In this document: piece by piece, positions 52,679-60,408 of the stretch
Numbering within the stretch: the first letter of the stretch is position 1
Layout: every line of letters begins with the position of its first letter
From: Virgibacillus subterraneus
GTDB lineage: Bacteria > Bacillota > Bacilli > Bacillales > Amphibacillaceae
Length of the DNA stretch: 64,000 nucleotides
Assembly (NCBI RefSeq): GCF_900110695.1
Contig: NZ_FOEH01000005.1
Location: 62,001-126,000, forward strand
Reading direction: 5' to 3'
Program-made: the position numbers and the translations under genes
Notes under the pieces: generated by a model
Told to the model about the DNA's origin: nothing
Seen by the model: only the letters and a program-made list of their open reading frames with translations
The model's database searches: none

Positions 52679-53605
52679 TTGGAACAAAATAACGAATATT
52701 TGTCGAATCGGATTGTTGAATGGGTAAAAGATAATGTCGATTCGAATGCAAAGGTTGAATCGGTTAGTCGGCTGAAAGGAAGTACCTCATCCACGTTACA
52801 TAGCATCACACTGCTAGTGGATCAGTCAGTAAAGCAATATGTCATCAGGCAGTTTGATAATAAGGAATGGCTTGATGAAGAACCGGATTTGGTTTTGCAT
52901 GAAGTTGAAAGTTTACGTATGGCTACAAACACAGGTATTACTACTCCAGAAGTTGTTGCCTGCGATGAAACTGGGGAAAAATGTGGAATTCCAGCGATTC
53001 TCATGACAAAGCTTAAAGGTGCTGTAGAATTGAAACCTGCCAATATGGATGAGTGGCTAACTGGCTTGGCGAGGGGACTTGTGAAAATTCATGAAGTTGA
53101 AGCGAGGGGCTTTCCATATCAGCATTATAGCTACAATGACATATCAACGTTTGAGATGCCAAGCTGGTCAAAGGAGCCGAAAACATGGGGAAGTGCTATT
53201 AATATCTTAACAGGACCTCGACCAAAAACGACAGATTGCTTCATACACCGAGACTATCATCCAGCCAATGTTTTATGGGATGAAGGCTTAGTTAGCGGAG
53301 TGGTAGATTGGGTAAATGGCTGCAGAGGCCCCCGCGGAGTTGATGTCGGGCATTGCAGAGTGAACCTGGCCATGCTATATGGTGTTGAAACAGCAGATGG
53401 TTTTCTGAAGGCATATCAGCAACAGGCAGGTTCTTGTTTTACCTATAATCGGTATTGGGATTTGCTATCTTTGACTGATATGCTTGTTGGACCTCCTGAG
53501 GTATATCCTGGGTGGGAAGCATTCGGTGTATCAGGATTAACAAATGAAATGATGAAGGAACGATTGGATAAATACGTTTTGAGTCTATTAAATCAAGATA
53601 GTTGA
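52679..53605 (+). CDS. Aminoglycoside-phosphotransferase-fold kinase
   Basis: 308 residues from TTG with CGAGGTGG upstream. Kinase-like fold: the catalytic loop CFIHRDYHPANVLWDEG (Asp of HRD-type loop, about residue 198) and the metal-binding SGVVDWVNGCRGPRGVDVGHCRVNLA are intact; the N-lobe has SVKQYVIRQFDNKEW with the ATP Lys/Arg strand altered. Members phosphorylate antibiotics or metabolites; nothing here ties it to drug resistance. It is a single gene with decayed DNA downstream. Confidence 0.85.
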   Translation: MEQNNEYLSNRIVEWVKDNVDSNAKVESVSRLKGSTSSTLHSITLLVDQSVKQYVIRQFDNKEWLDEEPDLVLHEVESLRMATNTGITTPEVVACDETGEKCGIPAILMTKLKGAVELKPANMDEWLTGLARGLVKIHEVEARGFPYQHYSYNDISTFEMPSWSKEPKTWGSAINILTGPRPKTTDCFIHRDYHPANVLWDEGLVSGVVDWVNGCRGPRGVDVGHCRVNLAMLYGVETADGFLKAYQQQAGSCFTYNRYWDLLSLTDMLVGPPEVYPGWEAFGVSGLTNEMMKERLDKYVLSLLNQDS

Positions 53606-53697
53606 GGCATCCGAACATTTTTCGCCAAAGTTTGTATAAAAGAAACTTTTGTCCATTTCATTCTAGCTATTTTTCATATTATATAAATGTAGTACCA

Positions 53698-54895
53698 AAA
53701 TTAATAATCAATGGTTACGAACATGTTGAAGTGGAGATGAGCCGTACTAGTGATACCTTTAAAAGTTTAGCCCAGCGGACAAATGATGCTAATGCTTAGG
53801 GTGTCGACTATTATTTATCTATTCACTGTAATGCATTTAATGGTACTGCTCAGGGGTATGAGGACTATATTCACAGTAGCTTATCCGACTCATCCACAAC
53901 AGCAGGTTACCAGGATATTATCCATGCAGAAGTTATTAAAGTTAATCAACTGCGAGACCGTGGGCAGAAAAAAGCAAACTTCCACGTATTGCGTGAAACG
54001 ACTATGTCAGCACTCTTAACGGAAAATGGGTTTATCGATAACGCACAGGATGGAGCCTTGATAAAAGAATCATCATGGCGTGAAAAGGTTGCCCAAGACA
54101 TGTGAATGGATTGGCAAGAGCGTTTAATCCTCAGCCAAAATAAGATGATTCTGGAACAATTTACAAGGTAATTGCTGGTTCGTTTAAATCAAAAGAAAAT
54201 GTGGAAGGAAGATCGGAATATCTTCAATCAAACGGCATTGAAGCTTTTGTTTACTCCACCACTATTTCCAATGAACTCTGGTATCGTGTTCAGGCGGGTG
54301 CTTTTTCAAGTAGAGAAAATGCAGAAAAGCGTTTAGAGGAAGTCAAAAATGCAGGAATTGACGATGCCTATATTATTTCGGAAAGCACCGATTCCAATCA
54401 GGATGATACTACTGGATATTCCATATTAGGTCAGACATTTCAATCACCACAACACATGAATATGTATGTTAATGAAATAAATCCTGACGCAATCGAGTTA
54501 GGTAATTATTATTTAACCTTTGGAGAGTATTATGGAGTCAGAGGAGACGTTGCTTTTGCCCAAGCTATGCATGAAACAGATTTTCTCCGATTTATTGGGG
54601 TCGTACAACCTGATCAGAACAACTTTTGTGGACTAGGGGCAACAGGGCCAGATAATCCTGGTGCAAGTTTTGATACGCCTATGCATCGACCAACACTTTT
54701 CCGGGTGAGTATCCACTAGTTGATCCTCGTTTTGATTTAGTAGATAGGGGATCTGCTTCAACATGGGTTGCTTTAAATGGGAAGTGGGCTGTGCCAGGTG
54801 ACAATTATGGGCAATCTATTTTAGATCTATATGAAAGGATGCTAGATAGTACGATGCAAAGTTTGGAAGAAATCCAGCGAAATGTAGAAGGTTAA
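53698..54895 (+). pseudogene. Decayed N-acetylmuramoyl-L-alanine amidase / SPOR / glucosaminidase-like gene
   Basis: Reads as an Amidase_3 domain missing its start: GYEHVEVEMSRTSDTFKSLAQRTNDANA, then TAG at 53797, then in the same frame GVDYYLSIHCNAFNGTAQG (metal His) and TTMSALLTENGFIDNA. A frameshift after VAQDM leads into VNGLARAFNPQPK-stop, then KVIAGSFKSKENV...RVQAGAFSSRENAEKRL (SPOR repeats), then YYLTFGEYYGVRGDVAFAQAMHETDF (glucosaminidase-like). A further frameshift near 54700 leads to YPLVDPRFDLVDRGSASTWVALNGKWAVPGDNYGQSI, ending at 54895. At least two nonsense and two frameshift lesions plus a lost 5' end make this a clear pseudogene of a cell-wall hydrolase. Confidence 0.88.
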
Positions 54896-54911
54896 CTTCA
54901 CAATTCGCTGG
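54874..54911 (+). terminator. Terminator at the end of the decayed amidase
   Basis: CCAGCGAA/TTCGCTGG with GAAG/CTTC inside, followed by TTATTTGCCTTTTT. Confidence 0.75.
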
Positions 54912-54954
54912 TTATTTGCCTTTTTCACCATTTTCTGTACCTATTCATTATTAG

Positions 54955-55003
54955 CTCTCTTACTATTTACGTATTATATCGTGTCACGTAAATAGTAAGA
55001 GAG
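54955..55003. promoter_or_regulatory. Perfect 18-bp inverted repeat over the aprX ribosome site
   Basis: CTCTCTTACTATTTACGT (54955-54972), a 13-base loop, ACGTAAATAGTAAGAGAG (54986-55003). The right arm runs into the likely ribosome site GAGAGGATG before ATG 55016. In RNA it would hide the site; in DNA it could be an operator. Confidence 0.75.
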
Positions 55004-55015
55004 GATGAATCTATT

Positions 55016-56299
55016 ATGCTAGGTTTTTCTATAGTTCAAATGGTTCGGCGAATGGGACATAAATTTGATAAAGATTTACGGCGACAACTAATTCAATTTT
55101 ATCACCCTTTTCGTTCAGTTCCATGTTTCTTACACCGACCCTTAGAATATATTAGAAAAAAGGCAAAAAGGTTGCCTGTAATTATTGAGTTTGAGACAAA
55201 TACGTTTGAGGCTGGCATTCACGATGTAAAAAGTGCTAAGTGTCCCCATCTTCAACAATTTCCTTCCATATCATGTTGCTCCACCAAGATATCAATTGAA
55301 AAAATAGAGTATTTAACCGAAAACTGTAATCACATTAAAAAGTTTTATCATGATAAAAAAGTTACCACGTTGCTAGATAAAGCCACACCGGCTATTAATT
55401 CTGATCAGTTGAAGCAGTCTGGCTTAACGGGAAAAGGTGTCAACATTGCTGTTATCGATACGGGAATATACCCACACAATGATTTAGAAGGAAGAATTAT
55501 TGCCTTTAAGGACTTTGTTAAAAACAATACAGACCCATATGATGATAATGGACATGGTACCCATTGTGCAGGAGATGCGGCTGGTAACGGGTTATTATCT
55601 GATGGAACATATCAAGGACCAGCACCAGATTCTAACTTAATTGGCGTAAAAGTATTAAATAAAATGGGGTCTGGTTCACTTTCTACAGTCATAGCAGGAA
55701 TTGATTGGTGTATTCAAAATAAATCGCAATTTAATATTGATGTACTTTCGTTATCTCTTGGCTCACCTGCAGAACAATCCGCTGAAGAGGATCCTGTTGT
55801 AAAAGCAGTTGAAGTGGCGTGGGATAATGGTATGGTTGTTTGTGTAGCCGCTGGAAACTCAGGACCTTCTGCGGAATCAATCGGGAGCCCGGGAATTAGC
55901 CCTAAAGTAATTACAGTAGGTGCTGCCAACGATAATAATACAGTTAATCGATCTGATGATGTGGTAGCAGATTTCTCAAGACGAGGACCCACAATTGATG
56001 GTTTGATGAAGCCGGATTTATTAACGCCCGGCGTAACTATTATCTCGCTGCGATCACCCAGATCTTTTCTCGATAAAATAAATTCAGAATCACGTGTCGG
56101 TACTAACTACTTTTCTTTATCAGGAACCTCAATGGCTACTCCTATATGTGCAGGTATAGTTGCACAATTACTCCAAAGAGAACCGAATCTATCCCCGGAT
56201 CTAGTTAAGGAGCGGCTTATAAATGCCTGCGATGATTTAGGACAATCTCCCAATGTTCAAGGTCATGGCTATCTGAACGCTGCTAATTTAATAGAATAG
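55016..56299 (+). CDS. aprX: AprX, intracellular subtilisin-like serine protease
   Basis: 427 residues. Residues 1-~125 form a prodomain-like region (MLGFSIVQMVRRMGHKFDKDLRRQLIQFYHPFRSVPCFLHRPLEYI) very like B. subtilis AprX (442). The S8 catalytic triad is Asp in VNIAVIDTGIYPHNDLEG, His in YDDNGHGTHCAGDAAG and Ser in FSLSGTSMATPICAG; the oxyanion Asn is in VAAGNSGPSAE. There is no signal peptide, so it acts inside the cell or after lysis in stationary phase, as known for AprX. Expression may be controlled by the hairpin over its ribosome site. Confidence 0.94.
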   Translation: MLGFSIVQMVRRMGHKFDKDLRRQLIQFYHPFRSVPCFLHRPLEYIRKKAKRLPVIIEFETNTFEAGIHDVKSAKCPHLQQFPSISCCSTKISIEKIEYLTENCNHIKKFYHDKKVTTLLDKATPAINSDQLKQSGLTGKGVNIAVIDTGIYPHNDLEGRIIAFKDFVKNNTDPYDDNGHGTHCAGDAAGNGLLSDGTYQGPAPDSNLIGVKVLNKMGSGSLSTVIAGIDWCIQNKSQFNIDVLSLSLGSPAEQSAEEDPVVKAVEVAWDNGMVVCVAAGNSGPSAESIGSPGISPKVITVGAANDNNTVNRSDDVVADFSRRGPTIDGLMKPDLLTPGVTIISLRSPRSFLDKINSESRVGTNYFSLSGTSMATPICAGIVAQLLQREPNLSPDLVKERLINACDDLGQSPNVQGHGYLNAANLIE

Positions 56300-56313
56300 T
56301 CACTGAAGCATAC

Positions 56314-56343
56314 AAGCCAACTTTCGATTGTTGGCTTATTTTT
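56314..56343 (+). terminator. Terminator of aprX
   Basis: AAGCCAAC/GTTGGCTT then ATTTTTGG. A family A repeat begins at its last base. Confidence 0.87.
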
Positions 56344-56440
56344 GGCAGATAAGAAAGTATAAATTCTTTCTTACTGCATAAGTGCAACTAAAGATTTCGC
56401 CATTAAGGCTTGGCGATAATCCAAGTTTTCTAAATTTGCT
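56343..56440 (+). repeat. Dispersed repeat family A, short copy
   Basis: GGCAGATAAGAAAGTATAAATTCTTTCTTACTGCATAAGTGCAACTAAAG, then CATTAAGGCTTGGCGATAATCCAAGTTTTCTAA. The first part folds as a 12-bp hairpin; CTTGG/CCAAG forms a second. The remaining 56441-56593 shows no gene. Confidence 0.85.
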
Positions 56441-56593
56441 TTAGAGTTTGTCGAATACTAGCAGATAAATGTTATGATAAAAGTTAGAATGTATAATGTT
56501 ATATGGTAAGGTAGTACATGAAACAGGTAATTAGAATATTTCATTCAAATTACCGCATAGAATAAGTAAAGTTAAAAATGGGGAGGGTTTGTA

Positions 56594-57019
56594 ATGAATC
56601 GGACAGGAGAAATTGTATTAACGATTGTAGGAGCATTAATCTATATGCTGTTTGCTGGATTAGGTATATTTGCAGCATGGCTATTTAACAATGAGCAAGT
56701 CTTAAATGAGGCTTCGGATGAAATGATGCAACAACCTGGAATGGGAACGGGTGATATGCAGGCTATGCTGGAAGTCCTTCAAGGTGGAGGATTAGTACTA
56801 GCGATTGTTTCAATCATTGCGTTGGTATTAGGTATTATTTCAATCATATTGGTAAAAGGCGATAAGAAACCGAAAGCAGCGGGGATTATTTTGATTGTAA
56901 CGTCTGTACTTGCAGCAATTATCACAGTGGGCGCCGGAATCTTTAGCGGAATATTTTACTTAATCGCTGGAATTATGTGTCTGGCACGTAAAGAACAACA
57001 AACAATTACAATGGAATAG
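56594..57019 (+). CDS. DUF4064 domain membrane protein
   Basis: 141 residues, ATG with GGGAGGG upstream. Four hydrophobic helices (about 8-30, 65-85, 90-112 and 115-132) and an extracellular-type loop rich in Met/Gln (SDEMMQQPGMGTGDMQAMLE). Matches the Bacillales DUF4064 family, of unknown function. Ends at a good terminator and is not linked with its neighbours. Confidence 0.82.
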   Translation: MNRTGEIVLTIVGALIYMLFAGLGIFAAWLFNNEQVLNEASDEMMQQPGMGTGDMQAMLEVLQGGGLVLAIVSIIALVLGIISIILVKGDKKPKAAGIILIVTSVLAAIITVGAGIFSGIFYLIAGIMCLARKEQQTITME

Positions 57020-57027
57020 AAAGTAGT

Positions 57028-57055
57028 AAAGAGTAGCCATTAAGGTTACTCTTTT
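57028..57055. terminator. Terminator after the DUF4064 gene
   Basis: AAAGAGTAGCC/GGTTACTCTTT, followed by T-rich DNA; it is shared with the convergent DUF4030 gene. Confidence 0.82.
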
Positions 57056-57082
57056 TCAACCCAGAAGATTAATTTTTCAGCC

Positions 57083-58036
57083 TTACTTGTTCATCCAATT
57101 CAACTTGTCATTTCCTTTATCGTGTATAATTATTTTATAAGGTTCTTCCTTAAGCAGTGATAATTCTTCTCTTTTTATATCGATTATTCCATGTACGTAC
57201 ATTTTGATTTGCTTTGCCTTTATATTCGACGTCCATCCTTTTGATAAAGAGGTTTTAATTGTTATCTGTAAGGGAGTGGTGTTGAAAGAATGAGCAAAAC
57301 CGGTAACTTTATCAAAATTTTTGTTTGTTTCTTCCCGTATTGATCCCAGAATAGGATACCATTTCTCTTCTGTTAACTGTGCTTCGGTTCTTTTATCGAC
57401 TTTTACCTTATAATCCACTTTTTTCTTTGAATAGATAGTATTATGGATAAGTTTTTCGATAGCTTTTTTGTTTTTGCTAAAGTTTTCCTCTGATTCATCA
57501 ATTGTTATTTCAATGGTCGGATTGGGCGTAGTCATAATGCTCACCCCGTTGTGATTGTAACCTTTTTCTTGTAATATTTCGCTGGTAATTTCAAATATAT
57601 CATGCGAGAGTTGTCTCTTTTCTTTGGCTTCTTCACTTATCTCTTCTTCTTTTATTCTCTGTACTTTTACTGTAACTTCCACCTTGCCCAGTTTGTTGGA
57701 TTTAGCAATATCTTTAATAATCTGTTTCATTTCTTTGCTAGAATCACTTTTGTTCTTTACATGAAGCGTTAGTTGTTTTGGTTTAGAAGAAAAGAGGGAA
57801 ACCCTTGGAATTGAAACATTACCATCATATCCCTCTTCTCTAAACTTTTCATGAACCTGCATATGGAATTTCTGAATCGTTTCCTTTTGTTTTTCTGTTT
57901 CCTTCATACTTTTTTTAATGCTATCTCGCAAGCTTTCAGCAATCACCTTTTCATTATTGGCATTATAATTGACTGTAAAGGTAAAAATGATGAGTATTAA
58001 TATTACTCCTGCTCCTATAATTCCCTTTCTTTTCAT
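57083..58036 (-). CDS. DUF4030 domain protein, membrane-anchored
   Basis: 317 residues, ATG with GGAGGAC upstream. One N-terminal membrane helix (IIGAGVILILIIFTFTV), then a Lys/Glu-rich coiled-coil-prone segment, then two similar units (about 60-135 and 150-215: VSIPRVSLFSSKPKQLTLHVK...IKDIAKSN, VSIMTTPNPTIEITIDESEENF...IEKLI), as expected of DUF4030. The function is unknown. An ECF sigma/anti-sigma pair lies upstream on the same strand, separated by duplicated promoter DNA, so it may belong to that sigma regulon. Confidence 0.8.
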   Translation of the reverse strand: MKRKGIIGAGVILILIIFTFTVNYNANNEKVIAESLRDSIKKSMKETEKQKETIQKFHMQVHEKFREEGYDGNVSIPRVSLFSSKPKQLTLHVKNKSDSSKEMKQIIKDIAKSNKLGKVEVTVKVQRIKEEEISEEAKEKRQLSHDIFEITSEILQEKGYNHNGVSIMTTPNPTIEITIDESEENFSKNKKAIEKLIHNTIYSKKKVDYKVKVDKRTEAQLTEEKWYPILGSIREETNKNFDKVTGFAHSFNTTPLQITIKTSLSKGWTSNIKAKQIKMYVHGIIDIKREELSLLKEEPYKIIIHDKGNDKLNWMNK

Positions 58037-58054
58037 TTGTCGTCCTCCATTTAG

Positions 58055-58229
58055 TTTTTAACTAATCACTGCTAAAATAGTAAGAGTTTACTATAAATTT
58101 ACAAATACTTAATTGTTTCCTTCCTTTAATAATGCCATATTAAAAGTGTACCAGAGTCATAATTTTGTCACAATATCTTACTAATGGAGGGTACCAATGA
58201 AAAATTCTGCTAATATGCCGAATTCGTAA
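58055..58229 (+). repeat. Duplicate of the yhcR-like promoter with a 10-codon stub
   Basis: The segment from TTTTTAACTAATCACTGCT to GGAGGGTACCAATGAAAAATTC repeats 60267-60419 with only scattered differences. The copied ATG (58197) reads ten codons (MKNSANMPNS) and stops. It also forms the upstream region of the leftward DUF4030 gene. Confidence 0.9.
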
Positions 58230-58300
58230 ATACCTTTTCCATACTTTGAATGAACATATAAATAAATGATTCAGGTATATTCTGTAAACAATGATAGGAA

Positions 58301-58440
58301 GGGCTGTGTGCGGTAAGCACGGATCTGTGAGGAGATGAGGAGCACGCCCACAAAATTTGGGGTGCGCTCCCGCGTACTCGACTGGGAACCGGATAAAGCC
58401 GGTGACGTCCTGTTCGTCATAGCACTCATTTTATAATAGA
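58301..58440 (+). other. GC-rich structured segment, possible group II intron relic
   Basis: AGGGCTGTG TGCGGTAAG CACGGATCT followed by GTGAGGAG resembles a shortened domain V hairpin of group II introns. Next come GAGCACGCCC...GGGGTGCGCTC and ACCGGATAAAGCCGGT. There is no reverse transcriptase. The remaining 58441-58584 has no gene. Confidence 0.25.
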
Positions 58441-58584
58441 TGGATGCAAAGCTACGTTGCAGTTTAACTCAACTACGCATTAGTTCCAGCCATTGAAAAT
58501 GAATCCCTTTTAAACATCCTAGCCTGTTATTATTCGTCTATATAGTGGGAAGTTTTAATTATGTCCCTGCATCTTGTTTAATGC

Positions 58585-59625
58585 TTATGACGTCCACTCA
58601 CCATGAACGATCGCGACTAGTTTTCTGCTGCCATCCACTTCTTCAAATACGAGTGTTAAGCTTTCCCAAGCTAATTCTTCTTTTCCATTTTGGTAAAATT
58701 CGACCATTTGTGCATTCGGAAAAACTTCACGAATGTTATTTAACATAGTTCCGCGATTTTTCAGATTGTCTACATTAACTTCATCTGCATTAGAAAAGAA
58801 AGATGCGTTAACATATTCATCAAAGTATTCGCCCGGTGTCAGTTCAATTGGTTTTCCGCTACCATCCTGGCTGCCCCATTCATAAACGCTGTTATCTTCA
58901 AGTAATTTAGAAATCTCATCCTGTGAAAATGTTACAGCATTTGATTTAATGTATACATAAGGAGAGAACAGTAATCCTTTTTCAGGATGGACCTGATTTG
59001 CTAGTGCCTCCATATTCTCATTCGTCAATAGAGTGAGAACCTTATTTGCCTGTTCTTTTAGACTTGGTTTCTTTTCGGTATTTGTTTTAAATTTTTCGGT
59101 AAAGAATTGACTAGTAAATTGGTTCAATTGATTTTCATTGATTTTATATTGTTTACCGTCTATGGAAACAATATTTTTACCTGTAAAAGTCATGGTAGTT
59201 ACTTTTTCATTATTATCATTATAAAGCGTGATGGTTTTTTCAAAAACTGAGCTTTCTTGGGTTGTTTTCTTATAATTCATGGCCCCTATAGTCTCGTGGA
59301 AACTTTCGATTATTTTTTGATCCGATGATGAATACAAATTATCTTCAGTTGCACCGTTAATGGCTGAAATCTCACCTTTGACGATATCGTTATACGTATG
59401 CATTGCCGCTTGCTGGTTATTAGTATTCATGGATGAGAAAATCAGCAGGAAGAATAAGAAACCAGCAGCAACTGCCCCAAATATAGCTGCAAATTTTTTG
59501 ATTGGGAATGACTTATTTGAATTCATAATGGCATGGTGGATTTCATTCCGTTTTTGTTTGCTCACATCAGGTTTTGGCATGTCCTTAAGAAGATCTTTTA
59601 ATTCATTATGATCTTGTTTCTTCAT
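58585..59625 (-). CDS. Anti-sigma factor-like membrane protein
   Basis: 346 residues; it overlaps the sigma gene by 20 bases and has AAGGAGGTG before ATG. A short cytoplasmic N-terminus (about 1-42: MKKQDHNELKDLLKDMPKPDVSKQKRNEIHHAIMNS), one membrane helix (AAIFGAVAAGFLFFLLIFS), then a ~280-residue extracytoplasmic domain. The cytoplasmic part lacks the HxxxCxxC zinc motif of classical ZAS anti-sigmas. This is the RsiX/RsiV-like layout. It should hold the ECF sigma factor inactive until a cell-envelope signal arrives. Confidence 0.82.
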   Translation of the reverse strand: MKKQDHNELKDLLKDMPKPDVSKQKRNEIHHAIMNSNKSFPIKKFAAIFGAVAAGFLFFLLIFSSMNTNNQQAAMHTYNDIVKGEISAINGATEDNLYSSSDQKIIESFHETIGAMNYKKTTQESSVFEKTITLYNDNNEKVTTMTFTGKNIVSIDGKQYKINENQLNQFTSQFFTEKFKTNTEKKPSLKEQANKVLTLLTNENMEALANQVHPEKGLLFSPYVYIKSNAVTFSQDEISKLLEDNSVYEWGSQDGSGKPIELTPGEYFDEYVNASFFSNADEVNVDNLKNRGTMLNNIREVFPNAQMVEFYQNGKEELAWESLTLVFEEVDGSRKLVAIVHGEWTS

Positions 59626-60133
59626 TGTCGTTACACCTCCTTAAAGCTTCATGAAGAGCTATTCTTGCACGATGTTGTGTAGAACGGACTTTGCTTTTGC
59701 TCCATTTAAGTACATCGGCTGTTTCTGCTATGGATAGTTCTTTGATTCCTCTGAGAATAATCACATCCTGGTAGTTTGACTTTAAGAGTTTAATGGCCCG
59801 GTAAATGGTCTGGTGCTCCTCTTCATGGTCAAGAATAGATTGTGGTGAAATAGTTGTTTCTGGTTCATTTGTTTTCTCTAAAGGAATGTGGCTCATCCAC
59901 TTTCTGACCTTACGTTTCCTAACCTCATCGACAGCTACATTTCTGGCTATACTGAAGAGCCATGTTTTTGGGTTTGATTTTTCCTGATAACTGTTAAATC
60001 CTCTCAATGCTTTTATGAAGACCTCCTGAAGTAAGTCTTCAGCATCAGTTGGACCTATACGATAAATTAAAAAATGATAGATATCATTGCCATATTGCTC
60101 AAACCAATCCGAGATTTTCTTATTGTTGTCCAA
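59606..60133 (-). CDS. ECF RNA polymerase sigma factor
   Basis: 175 residues, TTG/ATG region with GGAGGTGAGG upstream. Region 2 (about 10-80): FEQYGNDIYHFLIYRIGPTDAEDLLQEVFIKALRGF and TWLFSIARNVAVDEVRKRK. Region 4 (about 115-165): AIKLLKSNYQDVIILRGIKELSIAETADVLKWSKSKVRSTQHRARIAL. Similar to the SigX/SigV-type ECF factors of Bacillus. Overlap with the anti-sigma gene confirms the pair. Promoters it uses cannot be fixed, but the duplicated DNA before DUF4030 and yhcR is a candidate target. Confidence 0.92.
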   Translation of the reverse strand: MDNNKKISDWFEQYGNDIYHFLIYRIGPTDAEDLLQEVFIKALRGFNSYQEKSNPKTWLFSIARNVAVDEVRKRKVRKWMSHIPLEKTNEPETTISPQSILDHEEEHQTIYRAIKLLKSNYQDVIILRGIKELSIAETADVLKWSKSKVRSTQHRARIALHEALRRCNDNEETRS

Positions 60134-60265
60134 GACTCCTCACCTCCGCGACTCTATTTATTAGACGAATTATAATTTATTCCATCGCATTTTTTACAAG
60201 AAAAATTTTTAAATCGAGTAATTTGCATGCTATTAGACATGTTTTTCGAGTGGGTATTTTTAACT

Positions 60266-60408
60266 GTTTTTAGCTAATCACTGCTTAAATAGTAAGAATT
60301 TACTATAAATTTACAAAAATTTAATTGTATCCTCTTATTTAATATGCCATATTAAAAGTGTGCCACAGTCACAATTGTGTCACAATATCATATTAATGGA
60401 GGGTACCA
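60266..60408 (+). promoter_or_regulatory. Promoter region of the yhcR-like gene with Pho-box-like repeats
   Basis: TTTACT (60299), TTTACA (60310) and TTTAAT (60320) are spaced 10-11 bases, as PhoP boxes are. They overlap the dyad ATAGTAA-GAAT-TTACTAT (60289-60306). TGTGCCACAGTCACAATTGTG and a GGAGGG ribosome site follow. The same block is copied at 58055-58216. Confidence 0.5.

Noticed and set aside
53602-53799. Separate 65-residue protein after the kinase gene
   Set aside because: Its sequence is the remaining amidase fragment; reading continues in the same frame past the TAG.
54201-54719. Stand-alone SPOR/glucosaminidase protein starting at GTG
   Set aside because: The frame is only the middle of the decayed amidase; no ribosome site and both ends are cut by lesions.
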